A stretch of DNA of 64,000 nt from Sparassis latifolia (taxonomy: Eukaryota > Basidiomycota > Agaricomycetes > Polyporales > Sparassidaceae). The notes under the pieces were generated by a model. It saw only the letters and a program-made list of their open reading frames with translations, was not told the DNA's origin and did no database searches. The first letter of the stretch is position 1; each line of letters begins with the position of its first letter. The stretch lies in assembly GCA_018466975.1 (NCBI GenBank), contig CM031562.1, forward strand, positions 3,224,001-3,288,000, read 5' to 3'. The position numbers and the translations under genes were made by a program. Shown here one piece after another: positions 57,289-64,000 of this stretch.

Positions 57289-57537
57289 TGTTAGAAATCG
57301 TGCCTTAGTTCCCAAATAGGAAGGTAGTGATGGTGGGTCAAGATGTGTCGGGGCGCATGATTACGTGTTCTAAAATAGATTTCAGTATATATACAGTTCT
57401 AGACGCTCCACTTTATATAAGCAAATTTCCTTCTTTATCTTTCTTTGTAATCATGCCCTCGGCATGTCTGTCCCAAGGGAAAATTTCTGGAGGCTCCAGA
57501 ATTTTATGGGCGCTACTATGGGCGCTACTTTCCAACA
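57289..57537 (-). repeat. Copia LTR (3' LTR in element orientation)
   Basis: 249 bp from TGTTAGAAATC to CTTTCCAACA on plus. By eye it differs from the other LTR at about 13 sites, mostly transitions, plus one C indel. The pol stop lies inside this LTR. Confidence 0.93.
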
Positions 57538-60500
57538 CTCCCCCTTAAGCTGATGGGCATTCCGAGCTCCTTTGTAAGCTTCTCATGCCTCGGCTTAGGG
57601 AGCAACTTTGTTAGGATATCCGCTATCATGTCCTCCATGGGACAGTAATGGATATCAATATATTTATCCCTCAATTTCTCACGCACATAATGATGCTTTA
57701 CATCAAAATGTTTTGATTTCGCATGAAATTGGTGATCACGTGCGATTGAGATTGCCACTGTATTGTCCTCAAATAAAATCGTAGGATCTTGTTGCTCGAA
57801 ACCTATTTCTTTGAATAGTGTTCGGAGCCACACAGCTTCTTTTGCTGCTTCTGCAGATGCCATATATTCAGCTTCCATGGTAGATGACGTGACCGTGGTT
57901 TGCTTCTTTGAGCTCCATGTGATCGTACCATTTCCTAATTTGAATAAATATCCCGAGATTGATTTTCGATCTTAGATATCATTCACATAGTCTGCATCTG
58001 AGTAGCCCACGAATTTGGCTTGATCTTCAGGCTTGACATCTGCAATTGGTCCGTAGATTATTCCAAGTTCTCGTGTTCCAGATAGATAGCAGAGGACACA
58101 TTTAGCAGCAGTCCAATGAGCCATTCCAGGATTGGCAGTAAATGAGCTAAGCCATTGCACAGCATGAGCAATGTCTGGCCTCATGGCAATTGCCGCGTAC
58201 ATCAGTGATCCAATGAGTGATGCATATCCGTTGTCTCGGTCGCATTCATCATTCGTTTTGGGTTCTTCTTTTTCAAGCACTGTATTTGGATCAAGAGGCA
58301 TCCCGACTGTGTTGGCGTTCATAAGCCCATTCTTGTGTAGGATAGACTCAATATATTTTGTCTGAGAGATTTTGATTGTCCGCTTTGAACAGTCTCTCTC
58401 AATTTCTATCCCCACAATTTTCCGGGGTTCACCAAGGTCGGTAACTTCGAACATATTTTGGAGTTCGCTCTTCAATTGGTCCATCAGTGCATAATCATTG
58501 GTGAATATTAATAGGTCGTCTACCCAAACGGTGACAATTTCTATCTTATCACTTTTGATCCGAATGTACGCACATGGATCCGAAAATAGGTGCTTGAATC
58601 CCACATCTAGTAACTTGCGGTTCAGCATGATATTCCATTCTCGGCCAGACTGCTTTAGCCCATAGAGGGTTTTCTTCAATTTACATACGTGATACGTTCC
58701 GTCGCTGTATCCTTCAGGTTGCCGCATGTACACTTCTTCTTTGAGAGTTCCATTAAGATAGGTGCCTTTCACATTCATCTGTCTGATCTCCCAATCTAAG
58801 ATTGCGACTAGCCCGAGGATGGCTCGCATGGTTTCAAGGTGGACTACGGGTGCAAACGTCTCGGTATAGTCCATGCCTGGGATTTGGGAATATCTCTTCG
58901 CAACCAGGCGGGCTTTGTATTTAATTATTTCACCTTCTTTGTTTGTTTTCTTGACTAGAACCCATTTATTTCCTACGGGTTTTTGGTCTTCGGGAGATTC
59001 CACTAACTCCCAAGTCTCCATACCTTGTAGTTGATTGAGCTCCGTCTGGACTGCCTGTTCCCATTTGGGCCACTCAAGTGATCTCTTGGCATCACTGAGC
59101 GTCTTTGGCTCGTCCGCGTCCACATTTCCGTGGGCGCTCATCGCAATATAGACTAATTCGGCATTTGATTTATCTGGATCATTATCCAGATCTTCGTCTG
59201 CCTCTGGGTCATGCATTAGATGGTAATCATGCTGAACTGTCTTTCTTCTGGTTCATCTGGGCTGGCTTGGTGCGTCCGTCCCACTTTCCTCGTGTTGATC
59301 AGGATCATCATCCTGTCTGCGCTTTCACGGATTTTTGGCAGGTGACTGTGGCGTGGAAGTTTCTAACTCCCCCTCATGCCATACGTCTGTGGTCGTTATG
59401 AGGTTTGGGACTTCGGGTCTCCTTTCCGCATGCAGCACATCTGACGCATTGCTAGGTAAAGTGTCTGGAAATATATTTTGCTCCCCCTCACGCTGTGCTG
59501 TGAGGATAGGTACATCAGATCCTATTTGCTCTTGTGGCATGTGAGGCGCATTGCTGGGCAAATGGTCCGGGAAATTCGAAGAAAATTGGAAATTACGCGA
59601 GATTTTAATCTGGCGTGTGTGCGCATCATAATATTTGATGGCTTTGGGTCCATCCATGTATCCAACAAAAATATATTTGTTGGCACAGGGCGCTAGCTTG
59701 GATAGCGTTGCGTCCTCCATGAGGACCCATACGGGGGAACCGAATTCTTGTAGGTACGAGATATTTGGTTTCGTCCCATTCCATTTTTCTTCGGGAGTTG
59801 CCCCATTTAACACCTGGGTAGGCGATCTATTTTTAATATAGACTGCATGAGCAATTGCTTCAGCCCAAAGATAATGAGGTAGATCTCTCGCATAGATCAT
59901 TGCGCGCACTAATCCAAGCAGTGTGTGATTCAATCTCTCAGAGACTCCATTCTGGGATGGTAAGTACAGCGCAGTCAGACCCATCTCAATCCCTTTTATT
60001 TGACACCAGTTAATTAATTTGGTGTTCATGTATTCTTGACCGTTGTCGAGCCTGAGTCGCAAGGGTTTGTTTCCAAACTTGCGCTTGATATAGGTAATAT
60101 AATTCTTTACCTTTTCAGTTACTTCATCTTTATGCCTCATAAATAGTACTGTACTTTGACGACTGTAATCGTCGGTAAATGTAATAAAATATTTCCACCC
60201 TTGTAGAGCAGCTGTCTGCGCAGGTCCCCACACATCTGTGTGTGTTAATTCTTCGGGTACCTTGCTGCATTTATCCATCTCTTTGGGAAATGGCTTCCGC
60301 GTCGCCTTTGCTTGGATGCACGCCTTGCAATTAATTTCATCTGGGCTTGGCGAGATTTCTAGGCCATCAACAAGCCCTTCGCAATATAATTGCATAAGCG
60401 CTGGTTTCCCGATATGGCCATAGATCTTGTGCCACTCTTCCCAGGTATGCGGGCCGTATTCCTTAGCAGTATAGGTTCGTGCAGGTTGCGGAACTATTGG

Positions 60501-61253
60501 ACGCAATTTCAACGAATATAGTCGTCCATTTTTCTTGCCTATAGCAAGAGTGTGTTTATTTTTATCTATTAGTATTGCACGACTATTACCCATAAGTACT
60601 CTTCCTCCCGCGTCGTCCAAACGCGTGATAGAGAGGAGGCTATTGGGTGCTGTCGGCGCATACAGTACACTGTGGAGACGAAATTTCACTTTCCGGTCTC
60701 CTACTTCACTTTCGACATCAACCGTACTGCGGCCCAATACCTGCGTTGGTTGCGGTCCGATGCCCGTGATCGCGTGATCTTTGAGTGCCTGATAGGTCAC
60801 GAAGACTTTATGACGATTTGTAATGTGCGAAGTTGTCCCGGAGTCGGCAAACCACTCATAGAAAGAAGCGATTTTGCCATCAGATCCGAGAGATACAGTG
60901 TCACTATCATTATCATAGGCTATTTTTGCCTCATCCTCTTTTGGTTCGACCTCGCACACTTCGTAAGCACATTCCATCCTTTGCCGTTTCATCGGTGGGC
61001 CCCGTTCGGCTTCATCGCCGCCTTTAGCCCAACAATCCATGGCCTTATGCCCGAATTTTCTGCAATTCATACATTTGACCTTGTCACGGTGCCAATACTC
61101 ATTACCAAGATGTCCCCACTTTCTGCAGATTGAACATTTTTTTGTATTCCCCGAAGGGGCGCTTCTTTCCTTTGGCAACCATGGCTTGGTCTGAGGATTG
61201 GCCACGCTCGCCATGCTCGTGCCTTCGCCTATTTTCATCAAGAATGATGGCAA
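57525..61253 (-). pseudogene. pol: Copia pol: protease, integrase, RT, RNase H (three premature stops)
   Basis: Zinc knuckles start at about 61,130. The first (CSIC...GHLGNEY) has Tyr in place of the last Cys; the second (CMNCRKFGHKAMDC) is intact. Protease is WFADSGTTSHI. Integrase carries the HTDVWGP, FTDDYSR and RLDNGQEY residues, with NGVSERLNHTLLG. The RT domain has WVLVKKTNKEGEI, LVAKRYSQIPGMDYTETFAPV and VWVDDLLIF. Motif A reads MNVKGTYLNG, with Asn (58,775-58,773) where the catalytic Asp belongs. RNase H ends with EAEYMAS, FEDNTVAI and ADILTK. Premature stops in one continuous frame: TGA 59,327-59,325, TGA 59,255-59,253 and TAA 57,974-57,972. The gag-to-pol frame change occurs at an A7 run (61,137-61,143), either a programmed shift or an insertion. 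Confidence 0.9.
57538..57546 (-). other. Copia polypurine tract
   Basis: AAGGGGGAG on the minus strand directly abuts the 3' LTR; it is the plus-strand priming site of reverse transcription. Confidence 0.8.
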
Positions 61254-61902
61254 TCAATTCTTGTAATGTAAGCTGAGGGCACACATTGTCAGCACCTTCG
61301 GCGCCAACATTGCCGCCCACGGTGCCAAAGTAAGAGCTGAGGAAAGAGTCCCAGCCCTCCAGAATGAGCTGGAAATCCTCGTCAGAAACAACCTTCCCCA
61401 TTAGGTGGAGTTGTTCCTGAATCTGTCGTAGCTGTGTGATGTGACTGGAGATGTTATCTTCTTCCTTGGCTTGCATCTGGTAAAAGCGCCGGCACAGCGT
61501 GAGAATCCCATGCTGTCCACGCTGTTCCTTGACTGTGTGAAGCTGCTCCCACATGGCCCGTGCTGTCTCGGCTCCAGCGATGTGAACCATCTGGGAATCT
61601 CCCAGCGATAGCACAATTACGTTCTGAGCCTTGAGGTCCTTCTCTCCCCAGGCGCTAATCTCCACCTCTCTCGCTGCCCTATTGGCCAGGTCATTACTCG
61701 GCTGTGGCTTCGGTGTCTTTCCGGTCACATACTCCTGGAGACCCTTATCGTTAAGGATGGCCTCGACGCGGCACTTCCATGGGAGCCAATTGTCTTCCTT
61801 CAGGAGCAGGATTTGGTAAGCATTGCTATTGCTCATATTATCAGTGCTGGTCGACATTATTTGTTCTCGTACTAGTAAGGGGGTAACAATTTTTGTAGCC
61901 AC
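61102..61902 (-). CDS. gag: Copia gag (UBN2-like capsid precursor)
   Basis: Open frame of 266 codons with the Copia gag pattern: LLKEDNWLPWKCRVEAIL near the start, ETARAMWEQLHTVKEQ, LCRRFYQMQAKEEDNISSHI and GKVVSDEDFQLIL. It ends at the A7 run where the pol frame takes over. The gag itself has no premature stop. Confidence 0.88.
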   Translation of the reverse strand: MATKIVTPLLVREQIMSTSTDNMSNSNAYQILLLKEDNWLPWKCRVEAILNDKGLQEYVTGKTPKPQPSNDLANRAAREVEISAWGEKDLKAQNVIVLSLGDSQMVHIAGAETARAMWEQLHTVKEQRGQHGILTLCRRFYQMQAKEEDNISSHITQLRQIQEQLHLMGKVVSDEDFQLILEGWDSFLSSYFGTVGGNVGAEGADNVCPQLTLQELIAIILDENRRRHEHGERGQSSDQAMVAKGKKRPFGEYKKMFNLQKVGTSW

Positions 61903-61937
61903 AATAGGGGCTGTTGTTATCCGAATATTTATTAGCT

Positions 61938-61955
61938 AGAGCCGGGACTCATAAC
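61938..61955 (-). other. Copia primer-binding site, initiator-tRNA half-molecule type
   Basis: Directly after the 5' LTR the minus strand reads GGTTATGAGTCCCGGCTC. It resembles the complement of the initiator tRNA-Met anticodon stem-loop (CGGGTTATGAGCCCG) with one extra T, as in Drosophila copia and yeast Ty5, which prime from an internally cleaved tRNA. The match is from memory of tRNA sequence. Confidence 0.6.
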
Positions 61956-62205
61956 CTGTTAGAAATCGCGCCTTAGTTCCCAAATAGGAAGGTAGTGATG
62001 GCGGGTCAAGATGTGTTGGGGCGCGTGATTACGCGTCCTAAAGTAGATTTCTGTATATATACAGTTCTAGATGCTCCACTTTATATAAGCAAATTTCCTT
62101 CTTTATCTTTCTTTGTAATTATGCCCTCGGCTTGTCTGTCCCAAGGGAAAAATTCTGGAGGCTTCAGAATTTTATGGGCGCTACTATGGGCGCTACTTTC
62201 CAACA
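61956..62205 (-). repeat. Copia LTR (5' LTR in element orientation)
   Basis: 250 bp, same ends as the other LTR. It retains C or G at most sites where the other LTR has T or A, so it has lost fewer CpG sites. Confidence 0.93.
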
Positions 62206-62518
62206 GGCCCTTTACTCAATGGTATAGCTCCGCATCATCAACAGGATCAAGTCTTTATTTTCATCATAATGTATGTCCCTCTTGTAATGCACTACAGTAG
62301 TGCAGCACTAGTCCCCTATCCTATACGTTACCGCCCACTTTGTCGCTGCATCGTTTTGGCGCACCTTTTCTTTGTTTCTCTTCCCATGAGCATTAATTAA
62401 TTTCTTTTAATTAATTAATTTTCCACGTGCACTACACCTATAGTTAGAGTGCCGATTATGCAAGTCTAATTGAATGCTGCCGGCGACGCTCGCCATGGCC
62501 CACGTGCCTCTGCCTCCC
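62206..62518. other. AT-rich spacer
   Basis: Contains a palindromic ATTAATTAATT region near 62,392-62,422. No gene seen. Confidence 0.4.
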
Positions 62519-62705
62519 CCTTTGGGAGCAAATCCTGCTGGACACACCCAACCGGGAGTGCTGCCGGTTGGAGGTAGTTCTTGCCGGATATACCCAACCG
62601 GGAGTGCTATCGGTTGGAAGCAGACCTTGCCGGATACACCCAACTGGGAGTGCTGCCAATTGGGAGCGGATCCTGCCGGATACACCCAACTGGGAGTGCT
62701 CCTGA
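62519..62705 (+). repeat. 46-bp tandem repeat, about four copies
   Basis: The core GGATACACCCAACTGGGAGT recurs at 62,540, 62,586, 62,632 and 62,678 with an exact 46-bp period and a few substitutions per unit. All reading frames through it are open on both strands, which makes spurious repeat ORFs. Function unknown; probably a minisatellite. Confidence 0.9.
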
Positions 62706-63904
62706 TTTTGCGGATAGCCTGAATGCAGCAGGGGCACCTAGCCAGCAGTGCGCAGACAGGAGCTCGCTACGCTCCTGCTCTGAACTGCTGCCTGCTAGCT
62801 AGGTATGTCATCTTTCTCGGTGCATGCTCGCAATGCCTGACCGCTCCTGCGCTGAACTGCAACTGGTGGTTAGATTTATTCAGCTGCCTGCCCTTCCCAC
62901 ACCGTGGTAGTTACATTTCTCATTTCTGTACATATGTACTGAGTTGGGAAATTCCACACGTGCGGCACCTGGGGCAAGCACCTGGGTGCCGCCCATTGGG
63001 CACCCGGAGGATACCTCCACAGGCGCCCGAGACCGACTAAACTCACTGGCCACGCTAAGTCCTGAGCGCCTGAGATTAGAGTGTAATGGCCGGACTTTGC
63101 ACACCATATAACCTTTACTAGATTTTCGGAGCTCACACGATATGCTGCCCAAATCTGAGGAGACATAAAGTTTCTAAGATGCCTTAGGATGTATCTACCA
63201 ATTTTTGCGACATTTTATTCGGGACGGGAGCGGAACGTACAGCCCTCCGATTGAGCAAGGCCCGAACTGCACGAACTGCACGACTTTGCACACCCGTGGG
63301 AACGGTCCGTCAGCGCGGCGCGAGGCCCGCTTCGCGACGCGTCGGGACTACTTCACCAGCCATAAATCTTTCCTACAGGGTGTAATTCTACTCTAATCCT
63401 TTCTTAGCAAAAGATGTTCGGAAACATGTCAGCCTTCTGTATAAAATAGTGTTTTTGTGTGAGAGGAGCATCATTTTATTGCATTTACTGTACATACTAC
63501 AGAAGTGTTACTTACTCGGCTAGTTCTTGCAGTTTGGCCAATCTCAAAATTTCCTGCCTGTGCAATTCTGCCCCGTTCACCTCGGGTATTTGCACAGTGA
63601 AGGATCTAATAAACTCCTAGATAGACAAAAAAAGCAGGTCAGCCAGGTAAGAATTGAGAGTGTGCCTGGCAGGTGTGCAAAGTGATGGGGGTGTGCAAAG
63701 TGATGCCGTTACTGTATGTGGCTGACAATGGTGTGTAGTCGGGGCACCGGAGGCGCGCACCGCGAGACGAAGTAGTAGTGTCCGATGAAACTTGTATGCG
63801 CTTACACCGGTACCGTGTTTCATGATAGTATTAGACCACGGTCTACTCTACGCCCGTGTATGCCCTTGTCGTAACGTTCCCTTCGATAGGGCTACGCCCG
63901 CATT
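62706..63904. other. Intergenic, no gene recognised
   Basis: 1.2 kb with short frames only. It should contain the promoter of the membrane protein at the window edge. Confidence 0.45.
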
Positions 63905-64000
63905 ATGGCTGATGTTCCTCTTGTTTCCGTCAATCTTGCTTCCCTAGCAATAGAAAGTTTTCTCTATGGCATCTTCTTCGTCCTCTTCGTGACTACTACG
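63905..64000 (+). CDS. N-terminus of a membrane protein, cut by window end
   Basis: ATG at 63,905 opens 32 codons to the window edge. The visible part, VSVNLASLAIESFLYGIFFV then LFVTTT, is a hydrophobic helix with the ESxLYGxFxVLF pattern often starting multi-pass membrane proteins of unknown function that are common in agaricomycetes (recalled pattern). The rest is outside the window, so length and identity are open. Confidence 0.55.
   Translation, partial: MADVPLVSVNLASLAIESFLYGIFFVLFVTTT

Larger units (their letters stand above)
57289..62205 (-). mobile_element. Copia-type LTR retrotransposon, complete but mutated
   Basis: The element is 4.9 kb, with two LTRs about 5% divergent and coding on minus. 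Five-bp flanks GGCTC (57,284-57,288) and GGCCC (62,206-62,210) look like one target duplication with a single C/T change. Order gag, zinc knuckle, protease, integrase, RT, RNase H defines Copia. It lies just downstream of the fossil exonuclease gene. The pol stops, a lost RT aspartate and a damaged knuckle make it non-autonomous now. Confidence 0.93.

Noticed and set aside
62407..62737. Minus-strand repeat protein
   Set aside because: Open frames arise from the 46-bp tandem repeat being stop-free in several frames on both strands.

Overview
The window looks like a chromosome segment of a basidiomycete fungus, most likely an agaricomycete (inference). Genes are split by short introns of about 40-70 bp. 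Typical basidiomycete families are present: a DUF6532-type protein, a Plavaka transposase, a Crinkler-type N-terminal domain, a Crypton tyrosine recombinase with a GCR1_C-like domain, and Tad/L1-like LINEs. No tRNA, rRNA or CRISPR array was recognised.

Positions 1-19,000 are mostly ordinary single-copy genes: a urea permease (DUR3, cut by the window start), the SNARE USE1, a short-chain dehydrogenase with a likely 1-nt frameshift, a protein kinase of unusual architecture, the TRAPPII subunit TRS65, the sorting nexin SNX3/GRD19, and a very low-complexity DDRR-repeat protein. USE1, TRS65 and SNX3 all act in Golgi/endosome traffic. I see nothing showing that they are co-regulated.

Positions 19,000-29,000 are an accessory island: a kinase relic, a DUF6532 gene whose two halves lie on opposite strands, a decayed Plavaka transposon and a solo Crinkler-type N-terminal module. 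Positions 29,000-36,000 return to host genes: a CPS1-like GT2 glycosyltransferase and the Hsp110 chaperone SSE1, with a heat-shock-like element upstream.

Positions 36,700-62,300 are almost entirely mobile DNA: a nearly full-length LINE, a Crypton, and a large fossil gene (zinc-binding region, transposase-like core, WRN-like 3'-5' exonuclease). The fossil gene is interrupted by a 180-bp solo LTR with a 5-bp target duplication and by a 5'-truncated LINE with poly-A and a 9-bp target duplication. A complete Copia element with both LTRs, PPT and a half-tRNA-type PBS follows. Almost every premature stop in the fossil gene, the LINE fragment and the Copia pol is TGA, each one C-to-T step from CGA. 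That pattern fits cytosine methylation/deamination or RIP-like mutation. A 46-bp tandem repeat follows, and the first 32 codons of a membrane protein lie at the right edge.

All exon borders were assigned by eye from splice signals and reading-frame continuity. No database search was run.
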